The translations under genes were made by a program, and so were the position numbers. DNA of 64,000 nucleotides from Nematopogon swammerdamellus (taxonomy: Eukaryota > Arthropoda > Insecta > Lepidoptera > Adelidae). Positions 10,180 through 19,581 of this stretch are shown piece after piece. How positions within the stretch are numbered: position 1 is the stretch's first letter; each line of letters begins with the position of its first letter. The notes below the pieces were generated by a model. It saw only the letters and a program-made list of their open reading frames with translations, had not been told where the DNA came from and searched no databases. Location of the stretch: NCBI GenBank assembly GCA_946902875.1, contig OX336351.1, forward strand, positions 3,469,761 to 3,533,760, read 5' to 3'.

Positions 10180-10239
10180 TAAACAACAACAATCAACAAC
10201 AATAAAGAATGTTGAAATTACAAAATAGATGTTAAACTA

Positions 10240-10426
10240 AAACTACAGTTATTAAAATCAAAAACAAAAAGTCCTACCAAGAAAATATTAAAAATAAAAT
10301 AGTAATAATATAAATAAATATTTTTTTTACGGCAAACCCCCGAAGAAGCTACACAAGCACTTCGCCTGCACCATTGATTTTGTCCCGACAGGGTTATAAA
10401 ATCAATGGCCTGCACCAACTAAACGT
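10240..10426 (+). other. Unclassified repeat, left part
   Basis: AAAACAAAAAGTCCTACCAAG...AACCCCCGAAGAAGC..CACTTCGCC is shared with 60610-60700. It resumes after the GCR insertion near 10785 (AAATCTCGTCCATCGCAG). It could be LINE ORF1-like code, but no domain is visible. Confidence 0.45.
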
Positions 10427-10790
10427 AAAAAACTGGCCAAGTGCGAATCGAACTCGCGCACCGAGGGCTCCGTATCGACATGTCATGGTCAGCGCCACTC
10501 ACGCCATCTATGGCGTGTTTATAAAATGCTTTATAGTATTTAAAATTCATTATTAGCTAAAATGCTTCATAGTATTTTCGGAAGATGGCGCGCGCTCCTC
10601 CTACTTTTTAGTTTCTTGATTTTTTTACTATATTATTTGTTGTTATATCGGCCATAATAACACATATTCTGTGAAAATTTCAAAGGCTACCTATTACGGT
10701 TCAAGAGATACAGTCCTCAGACAGACAAACGGCGCAGGCTTAGTAATAGGGTCCCGGATAGGGGTACCGGATACGGGAAACTAAAAATCT
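10427..10790 (-). mobile_element. GCR repeat inserted in the unclassified repeat
   Basis: Minus strand: from the left end (GGTACCCCTATCCGG, GGACCCTATTACTAAGCC, CGTTTGTCTGTCTGAGGACTG) to the right end (TCGATTCGCACTTGGCCAG). ACTAAA on both sides looks like a short target duplication. Confidence 0.75.
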
Positions 10791-11097
10791 CGTCCATCGC
10801 AGTCGCTGTCGCAGAAGTGCCCACGGCACTGGCCGAATTCATCCTCACAATGGCAAGACAATTTTTTATGTGTGCGGTGGGAACCGGCATGTCCGGAAAT
10901 TTTCCGCAACCTCCCAATTTTCTTACTAAAAATTTTGCCTCAGCACACAAGGGTCCCATTATTTCCCCTGCAAAAGCCGTAAATATTATAATTTTGAATT
11001 ATCATATTTGAGTTCACAAATTGCTGTTTTTACGATCTGAAAAAAAAAACACAGCCAAGTGAATTTTATTATTTTCTTAGTTCCAGAGACTAGAAAT
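10791..11097. other. Unclassified repeat, right part, and unassigned sequence
   Basis: 10785-10830 matches 60710-60740 (CTCGTCCATCGCAG). The rest holds overlapping 64- and 80-codon frames on both strands without recognised motifs. Confidence 0.4.
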
Positions 11098-11721
11098 CAA
11101 TACTTACCACTAATAATAAATCTGTAAGGAATGGTCATGGAGTTAGTTTGTTTTATGGAAATATTGCGTTTGTAGACTCTATGTATGATACAAAACTATA
11201 TTGATGATTTTTAGAAATCTTTTCTGTATGTGTTTAGATTTACATCGCCAACAGATGGCGCCACACCGATGTTTGCTTTTCGCTATCGCAGAGTGGTGTT
11301 TAATGTGATATATACGGGTCATGTTTTACATCACCTGCCACCAGATGGCGCCACGTGTCTGTTTACTTTTCACATTTCTATACTGTCTATGAGGTTGTAT
11401 AGGCAGTGGCAAAATTCAAAATAAAGTTCTGACAATATTATTATCAAGTGAATTATTTACAATTGGTGTGTGTGTGAACAGTATTATGTATGTATGTATG
11501 TTCCTCCATAACTCTTAACTTAAACCGATGAAGTCGATAAGTCGATGAAACACATTTTACTATACGGGACACAGGATAGGCTAAATAAAATTTAGTTCCG
11601 GTTACGCTAAAATGTGGCTCTCATCTCATACAAACCAAAATAAAGGAACGGTAACGGGCTTACTTACTTTATTCTTTTTAAATACGAATTTCACGCGAGC
11701 GAAGCCGCGGGCAAAAGCTAG
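11098..11721 (+). mobile_element. HEL repeat with both ends, interrupted at 11231-11483
   Basis: Starts ATCAATACTTACCACTAATAA and ends with a GC-rich hairpin (CGCGAGCGAAGCCGCG) followed by GGCAAAAGCTAG|T. A 5' TC, a 3' hairpin and CTAG followed by T are the hallmarks of Helitrons. No Rep/helicase code, so non-autonomous. Confidence 0.7.
11231..11483. mobile_element. 253-bp insertion in HEL with two CTCF-like boxes
   Basis: Absent from other HEL copies. It contains CCAACAGATGGCGCCAC and CCACCAGATGGCGCCAC about 95 bp apart, each followed by a T-rich TGTTTRCTTTTC segment, so it is partly a tandem duplication. Ends in a GTATGTATGT microsatellite. Origin unknown. Confidence 0.55.
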
Positions 11722-11796
11722 TACTTAATACTTAATAAACTCTTCTGATTTAATCTTACCTAGATTGACTAAGGATCATAGATGTCTAAGTATAAT

Positions 11797-12000
11797 AAAA
11801 TGGTAAACTCTGGAATGCTCTCCCTGCCCATATATACAAATACCCCTCAAATTTGCCTCAAATTCAGTCTCGGGTCCTTCAAGAGAGACGTGAACGGGCA
11901 CCTGTCAGGCCGGAATGGCATTCGCAACTCATGCCCATGGGCGTCGTTAGACACCTTATGGGTGGCTATGCACCACATATCGGCCTTTCTATAAAAAAAG
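11797..12000 (+). pseudogene. WNL LINE 3' end
   Basis: Plus-strand code GSFKRDVNGHLSGRNGIRN, then TGGGCGTCGTTAGACACC and an A-tail (11989-12000). The WNALP region is degraded to VNSGMLSLPIY. 5'-truncated. Confidence 0.75.
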
Positions 12001-12265
12001 TCATCTTATACTGCAAAACTCAATATCTCAATTTGATATTATTGTTGGCTGGTAATTTTCTGCATAACTACACACTCAACTGAAATTGGAGTGGCTGTGT
12101 CGTATCGAGGGGCCGACACACATCGACGAAGCGAACTCGCGAACTCGAGGGCTTGAGTGCCAACTTCAAGAGATAGATGGCGTTCGCGATCCAGAACATT
12201 GAGAACGCGGGTCAGAAGAATGGAAAAGTTATGTTCAGTTAGGGGAGATAATTGGACCCCACAGT
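12001..12265. other. Unassigned stretch
   Basis: No repeat or protein family recognised; overlapping 76-77 codon frames occur on both strands. Confidence 0.45.
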
Positions 12266-12729
12266 CGTTCACATACCACGTGGACAGAAAAAGGGGGGAG
12301 GGGGTTGAGAAATGTCCACAATATTGTCCTGGGTACAGAGAACGTCCACGTGGATTTTTTTCACAATTCCGCGAACTTGGCTGTTGCTAGCCGCTCGCTC
12401 GTCTTGAGTGACACACAGCCGCACGCTATCTCTCTCAGCACTTTATTTTGTCTTATCCGAAATTTTATTTGACAAACGACATTTTTATATGACAAAAATT
12501 GCAAGTACTACTCTCTCATTCATTCAGCTCCGTGTGCCTCTTCTTGAAGTTCATCTTTCTTCAAAAGTGTCGCGTTTTTAACCTTCAACTCTAAAGTGCA
12601 TCACATAGTTACAGGAAAAAAACTGCATTTTCCACGTTGACAAAGGGAGGTAACGGAAATGTCCACGACTGTCCACAGGGGGGAGTGGGTGTCAAGAAGT
12701 GCCCAACGTTGCCACGTGGTATGTGAACG
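12266..12729. mobile_element. TIR element with CACGTGG ends
   Basis: 18-bp inverted ends CGTTCACATACCACGTGG / CCACGTGGTATGTGAACG enclose 464 bp. The motif GTCCACGTGG recurs inside (about 12346) with GGGGGG tracts near both ends (12289-12303, 12678-12688). Noncoding; superfamily unknown. Confidence 0.75.
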
Positions 12730-12997
12730 GTCCCTTTGCGCTCTGCTGTTCGTTTGTTTCTCTGTGTGTTATTGGATATTCTATCATTATTGTTAGTTAT
12801 TGTTTGGTGTGCAATAATTGATAAAGGAAAAGCGTCGCGCTTTCAATATTTTTTTATTTTTATTGAAAGCGCTACATACATGTGAAGCCGATCCACCCAT
12901 AAGTTGTCTAACGACGCCCATCGTCGTTACCTCCATTAATAGTAATAAGTAACATTATTCTCTCGCACACAAGCGCACTACTTACGCAGGCATTGTC

Positions 12998-13380
12998 AGC
13001 CTCGATAGCTCAGTGGTGCAGACAGTCAACTGTCGCTATTGAATGTTAAGCAACGCTGGGTGCGGTCAGTACTTGGATGGGTGACCGCTGACCGTTGGAG
13101 GCTGACCGAGGTTCGGATTCCTCGTAAAACTGTAGGTCCCTTCCCTCCTAATCTTACTTGGTGGTAGGGTTTAACCCGCCCGGGTTGGTACCACCGCACT
13201 GAATGAAACGTCGGTCTAAACGGCTATGTAAATAGTTTGTGTTTTCCGGCCAGTTCAGTGTAGCCGGCACGATCAAAGGGGGAAGCACTGACATGGCACC
13301 TAGTTCACCCGGTGTTATGGGCTGACATGACGGACGTTGCAGGTGATGTAGCCAACCGTGTCAGTTTCCATAAAAAAAAA
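12998..13380 (+). mobile_element. S5 SINE, full length
   Basis: The head (about 12998-13042) resembles the D-arm half of a tRNA (TCGATAGCTCAGTGGTGCAG). It is followed by a segment nearly identical to the middle of eukaryotic 5S rRNA (13044-13088: GTTAAGCAACG..GGG then GTACTTGGATGGGTGACCG). Next come the SINE core (ACTGTAGGTCCCTTCC, GGTAGGGTTTAAC, GTACCACCGCACTGAA), a tail domain (CCAGTTCAGTGTAGCCGGCA to GTGATGTAGCCAACCGTG) and an A10 tail. Internal Pol III promoter elements are expected from the 5S and tRNA parts. Confidence 0.9.
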
Positions 13381-13960
13381 AGGCATATCACACACACATT
13401 CATTGGCAATCGGCTTCACGTAAAATTCAAACACGAATGACCGCTCTGTCTTTCCATTTTTGTACGTCTATGACTAAATGATACGGCGAAAAGCTACTAT
13501 TATAATAAATAGCCCGTCAAATCCAGCTAGGTATTCACAATGAATCGAACGTTGCGGGAATATAATCGGCTCTTCCATTCCGAATTTAAATCGATCCAAT
13601 CACAAGCAGGCACTCCGAATTTGTCTCACTGGCGGCGGCGGCGGCGCGGGGGCGCGCCGATAGAATATTCGAGTCGCGTTCTGCGGAGTCGACGCGTCGC
13701 GTAAATTCGTCTATGCTAACTATTGGTAATCCAACTGACGCCGCAGTACGTATTTATTTAAGCAGTCGTATCTTTACTTTTATAAAATGCGTACTATCTT
13801 AATTAGGATTTCTTACCAAAATTAAAGGTATAAAGGAACCCTTATGGTCGTCCATTTATCTGACTCTTATAATAACAATACACATGATAAACATACATAC
13901 ACACAGACTAAACGATTGTCGTATAATATTAATTGTGATTACAATTTTTATACCACTGTA
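13381..13960. other. Unassigned; contains a CpG/GCC-rich patch
   Basis: Around 13625-13700 a CGG-trinucleotide run and many CpG (GGGGGCGCGCCG, GTCGACGCGTCGCG) contrast with AT-rich flanks. No reading frame or element end is apparent. Confidence 0.5.
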
Positions 13961-14176
13961 TACAGTTGCTTTCACGAGCCATGAGCACAGATGGACAGTG
14001 GACTAACATTGCACGCAAGTGTACAGTAGTCGAACGACGCGTGTGAGCCCAATAGGCGACGAGCGTCGACTGACGCTGACTGACGAACCAATCGCGTGAA
14101 GCGTCGGCGCCGCCGCCGATGAAAAATTGACTCAAGTGAATGAAAAGTTTGCTCATGATTCGTGAAAGCAACTGTA
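13961..14176. mobile_element. 216-bp MITE
   Basis: Ends TACAGTTGCTTTCACGA-CCATGAGCA and TGCTCATGATTCGTGAAAGCAACTGTA are inverted over 27 bp. The interior is CpG-rich and noncoding. Superfamily not assigned. Confidence 0.8.
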
Positions 14177-14856
14177 CCTTATCTGAATATACTATTCCTA
14201 ACGCTTCAGACGAAATAAATTAATTACTATTATACGTGTAACAATATAGGCCATTAACATTTGGCACGCTCTCGAGTCATATATTCCAGCAATTTAATTC
14301 ATTCGCGAACCTATTTAATTGTTAATTTTGATAGCTCTATAAAAGCATAGACTTCGTATGTCTACATTTAAGAAAATACCCTAAAGCATTTTGGCCTACG
14401 CGTCTCGCGCTATTCTATTCGGAAAACTCCAGTTGGGTTTTTAGAATTCCGCGCAAGCGTGAACTACTGCTACGCGTTATTATTTTTTAACCATAAACAA
14501 TCGGAACTTTTTATATGTATTGAGTACGCCCAGCTTTTTACAAGCCAGCTCGGCCTTGCCCTAATCTGGCGCCGGAAATTTGGTTCTTGCGACAGTTCAA
14601 CTCCGAGGACCCCGAGGTGGTCGCTTAATTTAAGCGACGTGCCTTGGAAGATAGGAGCCGATGTGAACGCCGCTCTTTTCGCACTGAACGCGCAAACTTT
14701 TTTCTTGAAAGCGTTGAACTTGACCAAATTTCTACGGCCTCATTCGGGGATAGACTGAAGCGTTTGTTTGAGTACAGACACAAGTTTTCGCCTCTTCTCA
14801 TCCACAACGATTTCAATGTAAGACAATGGCATTCCCGTGCCGTGGTATGTGTGCGG
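14177..14856. other. Unassigned stretch with overlapping open frames
   Basis: Frames of 99 and 84 codons on the plus strand and 85 on the minus strand overlap at 14459-14898. None has a motif I know, and frames open on both strands argue against coding. CpG content is higher than in the flanks. Confidence 0.4.
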
Positions 14857-15050
14857 CTGTTTATTGTTTTTTGTATAATTTCATTCATAGATAGGTAACC
14901 TACGCTTGGACATTTCGAAATTTCCGCCAGTTCTGAATTCAAATGCGAAGAAGAACCGACAAATAAACTTCCAAACTTCGCAAGTCACAATGTTTTGTTA
15001 GTACCTTATAAGTATTATATTATAGTAATTTAAAAATAATTAACCCATAC
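14857..15050 (-). mobile_element. RC repeat fragment
   Basis: Minus strand ends in the RC tail (GAATGAAATTATACAAAAAACAATAAAC); upstream is GGTACTAACAAAACATTGTGACTTG as in 36960-37101. Confidence 0.7.

Positions 15051-15084
<34 letters not shown>
15051..15084. repeat. (TA)n microsatellite at the HEL end
   Basis: ATATAC/TATATA simple sequence immediately before CTAG of the palindromic HEL structure. Confidence 0.85.
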
Positions 15085-15085
<1 letters not shown>

Positions 15086-16309
15086 CTAGCTTTTGCCCGC
15101 GGCTTCGCTCGCGTGAAATTCGTATTTCAAAGGAAGAAAGTAAACAACTAAGGGCGAGCTGGGTTCAGGTAAACGATAAACCGTCTCGAAGAAAGTGAGT
15201 AACTTTTTGAGGCCGAAGGCGAAGTTGCGTTCAGGAAGACGATAAACTATCTCGAAGACAGTAAGTAACTATGGGCGAGGCCGAAGGCCGAGCTGCGTTC
15301 AGGATGAGGGTAAACTTTTCGAAGAAAGTAAGTAACAGAGGGCGAGGCTGATGGCCGAGCTGCGTTCAGGAAAACGATAAACCTTCTCGAAGACAGTAAG
15401 TAACTATGGGCGAGGCCGAAGGCCGAGCTGCGTTCAGAAAGAGGATAACCTTTTCGAAGAAAGTAAGTAACAGAGGGCGAGGCCGAAGGCCGAGCTGCGT
15501 TCAGGAAGACGATAAACCTTTTCAAAGACAGTAAGTAACTATGGGCGAGGCCGAAGGCCGAGCTGCGTTCAGCATGAGGGTAAACTTTTCGAAGAAAGTA
15601 AGTAACAGAGGGCGAGGCCGAAGGCCGAGCTGCGTTCAGGAAAACGATAAACCTTCTCGAAGACAGTAAGTAACTATGGGCGAGGCCGAAGGCCGAGCTG
15701 CATTCAGGAAGAGGATAAACCTTTTCGAAGAAAGTAAGTAACAAAGAAGTTACTTTCTGAACGCTGCTCGGCCTTCGGCCTTGCCCATAGTTACTTACTG
15801 TCTTCGAAAAGGTTTATCGTCTTCCTGAACGCAGCTCGGCCTTCGGCCTCGCCCTCTGTTACTTACTTTCTTAGAAAAGGTTATCCTCTTCCTGAACGCA
15901 GCTCGTCCTTCGGCCTCGCCCATAGTTTCTTACTGTCTTCGAGAAGGTTCAGTTTTCCTGAACGCAGCTCGGCCTTCGGCCTCGCCCTCTGTTACTTACT
16001 TTCTTCGAAAAGTTTACCCTCATCCTGAACGAAGCTCGGCCTTCGGCCTCGCCCATAGTTACTTACTTTCTTCGAAAAGGTTATCCTCTTCCTGAACGCA
16101 GCTCGGCCTTCGGCCTCGCCCATAGTTACTTACTGTCTTCGAGAAGGTTTATCGTCTTCCTGAACGCAACTCCGCCGTCGGCCTCAAAAAGTTACTCATT
16201 TTCTTCGAGACGGTTTATCGTTTACCTGAACCCAGCTCGCCTTTAGTTACTTACTTTCTTCCTTTGAAATACGAATTTCACGTGAGCGAAGCTGCGGGCA
16301 AAAGCTAGT
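15085..16309. mobile_element. Palindromic Helitron-like structure with higher-order tandem array
   Basis: Both outer ends are the HEL terminus in opposite orientation: CTAGCTTTTGCCCGCGGCTT at 15086, and its inverse (AAGC-GCGGGCAAAAGCTAG) ending at 16308. Inside, units of 67-68 bp (GTAAGTAAC..GGGCGAGGCCGAAGGCC..CTGCGTTCAGG..CGAAGA) run to about 15744 and then reverse to about 16250. Units alternate between a CTATGGG and a CAGAGGG type, making dimers of 135 bp, and alternate dimers differ again (GCATGAGGGT against GGAAGAGGA), a higher-order pattern. The centre is GTAACAAAGAAGTTAC (about 15737-15752). A 165-codon minus-strand frame exists only because 135 is divisible by 3. Confidence 0.85.
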
Positions 16310-16750
16310 CTTTAAGAAAGTAAGTAACAAAGGGCGAGGCCGAAGGCCGAGCTACGTTTAGGAAGAGGATAACCTTTTCGAAGAATGTAAGTAACAGAGG
16401 GTGAGTCCAAAGGCCGAGCTGCGTTCAGGAAGACCATAAATCTTCTCGAAGAAATAACTTCTTTGTTAGTTACTTTCATCAAAAAGGTTTATCCTCTTCC
16501 TGAACACATCTCGGCCTTCGGCCTCGCCCATAGTTACTTGCTGTCTTCGAGAATTTATCGTCTTCCTGAACGCAGCTCGGCCTTCGGCCTCGCCCTTTGT
16601 TACTTGCTTTCTTCGAGGTTTATGGTCTTCCCGAATGCAGCTCGGCCTTCGGCCTCGCCCTTAGTTACTTACTTTCTTTGAGTAGGTCTATCGTCTTCCT
16701 GAACGCAACTCATTCACAAACTTTCGTGATTATAATATTAGTAGTATTTA
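16310..16750. repeat. Second, smaller inverted array of the same units
   Basis: Forward units (16320-16455), then reverse units (16460-16710) of the same 67-bp monomer, with the turn near AACTTCTTTGTTAGTTAC (16455-16475). The right end runs into ACAAACTTTCGTGATTATAA-TATTAGTAGTA, which resembles the opposite terminus of Lepidoptera Helitrons. Confidence 0.75.
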
Positions 16751-16936
16751 TTTTCGGTAGGTTTGGAGTGAGGCCTGATTTTAGAAATTATTAAGCAAAA
16801 GCTAACAATATATAAATTTTTGAAATGTGCTAATTAAGCCCTTTCATTTGATAGCCAACACTGCATCATTAAAAATTTTTTTTTTAGTTCATTACTTTAT
16901 GTCCTCTAGAGGGCGCCATATCTTATAGCCTATGGA

Positions 16937-16989
16937 CGTTGGATGCGTCTTGACTTGACGACCAGCGGACGGTCAAGACGCATCCAACG
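16937..16989. repeat. 53-nt perfect-arm hairpin
   Basis: 18-bp arms CGTTGGATGCGTCTTGAC and its exact complement around a 17-nt loop. Confidence 0.85.
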
Positions 16990-17046
16990 ATACCTCATTT
17001 GTCAAATTATTATAAGTAGTTTCGAAGTTATGAGAGAACAGATGAA

Positions 17047-17103
17047 CATACGTACATACATACATACATGCATACATACATACATACATACATACATACA
17101 TAC
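17047..17103. repeat. (CATA)n microsatellite
   Basis: About 13 tandem CATA/TACA units with two interruptions. Confidence 0.95.
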
Positions 17104-17490
17104 CGGTCAAAAACATAACTCTCGCCGTAGTCGGGTAAAAATAAGAATCTTTTCGCTAATATTCCACGCATACTACACTACGGACCTACAATATAATAAA
17201 CAAAACATACGATCAATTAACTTAAATCAAATAGGAACTTCAGTTAAGTAAATATCCGCTGACATCGACTCGCAACAACACTTTTGCACCTAAAATTAAT
17301 CAAATAGATACCTAAAGAAGTTAACCTACATAATATTATGAATAGAATTAAATAAGAAACTCTGCCGAGACAATGCATACACACACCGCGCTCCGCCAGA
17401 CCGCATCCCGCGTCGCACCCCGCGCCTCCTCCGCCGCGCTGCCAGTCTCCGCGAGCGAGACGCGCTACTAACCCCCGCCGCGCCGCGCCG
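17104..17490. other. Unassigned; GC-rich patch at right
   Basis: 17385-17490 is CpG-rich (CCGCCGCGCTGCC, CCGCCGCGCCGCGCCGCCG). No element ends or code identified. Confidence 0.45.
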
Positions 17491-17810
17491 CCGTTTATTT
17501 CGGCGCTTGGAACAATTCGATTTGTATGGGAGCCACATCTTAGCGTAGCCGGAAGTGAATTTTAGTAAGCCTATCCTGTGTCCCGTATATTAAAATGGGC
17601 TTGTACTAAGTTTCATCAAATTCGGATGATGGCTTTAAGAGTTATGGAGGAACATACATACATACATACATACATACATACAGAAAAGATTTCTAAAAAT
17701 CGTCAATTTAGCTTTAGTATCATACACAGAGGCTACAAACTCAATATTTCCTAAAACAAAGTAACTTACTCCATGACCATCCCTTACAGATTTATTATTA
17801 GTATTGATAT
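17491..17810 (-). mobile_element. HEL repeat, left part missing
   Basis: CGTTTATTTCGGCGC-TGGAACAATTCG to TTACAGATTTATTATTAGTA; same order as 29830-30126. Contains a (CATA)n run at 17652-17680. Confidence 0.75.
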
Positions 17811-17890
17811 TGATATATATATATTTTACAGCATATTTACAGCATAAACATGAATACGGAAGAATCTGACCATTCTGCCTATTTATTGCT
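17811..17890 (-). mobile_element. RC fragment
   Basis: CAGCATAAACATGAATAC-GAAGAATCTGACCA is the inverse of the RC segment at 36860-36890. Confidence 0.65.
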
Positions 17891-18559
17891 ATGTGTGCTA
17901 TGGATATCTTCGGCTGACAGACAGACGGATCAACGTTTAGTGGTAGGCGGAATAGTACGCACTTTGCCACTTTTTGCTCGGGTCGAGCGTCGGACGGGCG
18001 TGGTGACCCTTCTCAACGTAGGAGCGCTGAGGGTAGGCTGAAAAATTATTTCATTCATAATGTATCGGCGGCGGCGGGGTCTGGAGGGGGTCACTGTAAT
18101 TTATTTACCGCGGCTTTCAGGGTTTATGGGTCACTATTGAGTGTCCATAGGCAGGGCTATCACATATTTTGTCAAGAAACCTTTTTTTTTTAATTTAATT
18201 TATTTTTAGGGCGTTTAACAATAATTTGTTAATATCAGCCCCATAGTACTCATCTTCTCTATCCCTTAGGGCCTAGAGTCCCTAAGGGATAGAGAACGCT
18301 CCACGAAATTCAACACAATTACTAAATCCCTCGCACTTGGGCTCGCCAACAGTTTAAAAGTATCTGGTAACGCACTCGCCGGAAAACTGTTCCATACTCT
18401 AGCGGTGCGACATTATGTGAACATTTTTAAATTCTGAATACTTATACTTATACTTATAAACGCGCGGCGTATTTCGCAGCACTCATAATAGATGGCGATC
18501 TTGTTCATCGGCGCCGCATTGGGCGTGATGGTTTGTCTGAAATGTTCCTTACTTGTACC
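17891..18559. other. Mostly unassigned; includes a 41-bp palindrome
   Basis: 18255-18296 is a palindrome (TTCTCTATCCCTTAGGG and its complement around 8 nt). 18360-18410 (CGCACTCGCCGGAAAACTG, ACTCTAGCGGTGCGA) resembles 62345-62390, perhaps another LINE remnant. Nothing else recognised. Confidence 0.5.
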
Positions 18560-18919
18560 TAGTGTCCGACCGAAAGTGTACTTTCACTTTCGGCCGAATG
18601 CCGTAGCCGAATTTCGGCCAAATTCTACTTTCGGCAGAAAGCCGAAAGCCGAAGCCGAAAGCCGAAACCGAAAGCCGTAGCCAAAAGTATGTATGGTATT
18701 TAAGTATTAAGGCAGTGTGTGCCTGCGCGCCGGCCGCCAAATCCGCCAATCGCGTAATCGCGTCGCGGCGTTCGCGTCGCGTCGCGTGCGCGCGGTCGGT
18801 CGGTTTGTCTGTCTAACAACTTTCGGTTGGGCCGAAAGTGACCACTACTTTCGGCCGAAACCGTAAGTTTGCCGAATGTTGCAAATATTGGCCGAAACCG
18901 AATATTCGGTCGGACACTA
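18560..18919. mobile_element. hAT-type MITE rich in CCGAAAG
   Basis: Ends TAGTGTCCGACCGAA and TTCGGTCGGACACTA, with the exact 8-bp duplication CTTGTACC at 18552-18559 and 18920-18927. The interior has many GCCGAAAGCC repeats in both orientations, so the element is internally self-complementary. No transposase code. Confidence 0.9.
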
Positions 18920-18920
18920 C

Positions 18921-19246
18921 TTGTACCGTGTGGTGTCAGTACTTAAAAATATAAAAATAGCCCCCACTGCACCTCTCCTCGTGTATGTCGTAAAAGGCGA
19001 CTAAGGGATAAGGACAAGATGCCGTGCTAAATGGCGACGGGATAGCCACCTCTTACCTTGGAAAGGTCCGTCCTCCGAGACATGCAGCGGGTGCGTCTTC
19101 ATGCCTTACTTGCTGTTTGATAGTTATCTTATCCGAATAACGTGATGGTCGGTGTTGTGCTGTAATCTACAAGAGTACCTACAGCACAACTACGATTGCT
19201 CTGCTTACCTCGATTGTCGGGATACAGCGTGTGATATGTACGTATG
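18921..19246 (+). mobile_element. HPR repeat, full
   Basis: Begins TTGTACCGTGTGG, passes CGTAAAAGGCGACTAAGGG, CTAAATGGCGAC and CATGCAGCGGGTG, then the hairpin GGTGTTGTGCTGTAAT..TACAGCACAAC, and ends GGGATACAGCGTGTG. The first bases overlap the target duplication of the hAT MITE, which therefore landed at its edge. Confidence 0.85.
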
Positions 19247-19321
19247 GATTTTCCTTACTTTTGCATATCACTATTCTAAGTAGATATAGAGTTAGTCAAA
19301 CAACATACAACCAATACAAAT

Positions 19322-19394
19322 AACGAGAACTCCAGAAAAGTTCGTGAGTCCTATGTCCAGTAGTGGACGCATAAACACTGACGAACTGACTGAC
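19322..19394 (+). mobile_element. RTE-like LINE 3' end fragment
   Basis: CTATGTCCAGTAGTGGACGC followed by ACTGACGAACTGACTGAC, as at 2340-2378. Confidence 0.65.
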
Positions 19395-19581
19395 CAGTAC
19401 CCTAATCATGAGATTTAACCTACTACGCTACGCCGTGTTCTCCGCATCATTTTGTATGGAGAAACGAATTTCGCAAATCTATCACTAGAGGCGCTGCTAC
19501 GTTTCTCCATACAAAATGATGCGGAGAACACGGCATAGCGTAGCGTAGCGTAGTAGGTTAAATCTCGTGATTAGGGTACTG
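19395..19581. mobile_element. Foldback MITE, copy 1 (187 bp)
   Basis: Ends CAGTACCCTAATCATGAGAT / ATCTCGTGATTAGGGTACTG. The arms continue for about 75 bp through ACCTACTACGCTACGCC and GTGTTCTCCGCATCATTTTG. A short loop contains CTATCACTAGAGGCGCTGC. The right arm has extra GCGTA units. Confidence 0.9.

Noticed and set aside
13040..13090. 5S rRNA gene
   Set aside because: Only the central segment is present, inside a repeated SINE with an A-tail; no complete 5S gene is seen.
14459..14942. Exon candidate
   Set aside because: Comparable frames are open on both strands, no recognisable domain, and no splice evidence beyond chance GT/AG.
15247..15744. Repetitive secreted or structural protein
   Set aside because: The frame follows a noncoding array whose period is divisible by three, and its inverted partner has no equivalent long frame.
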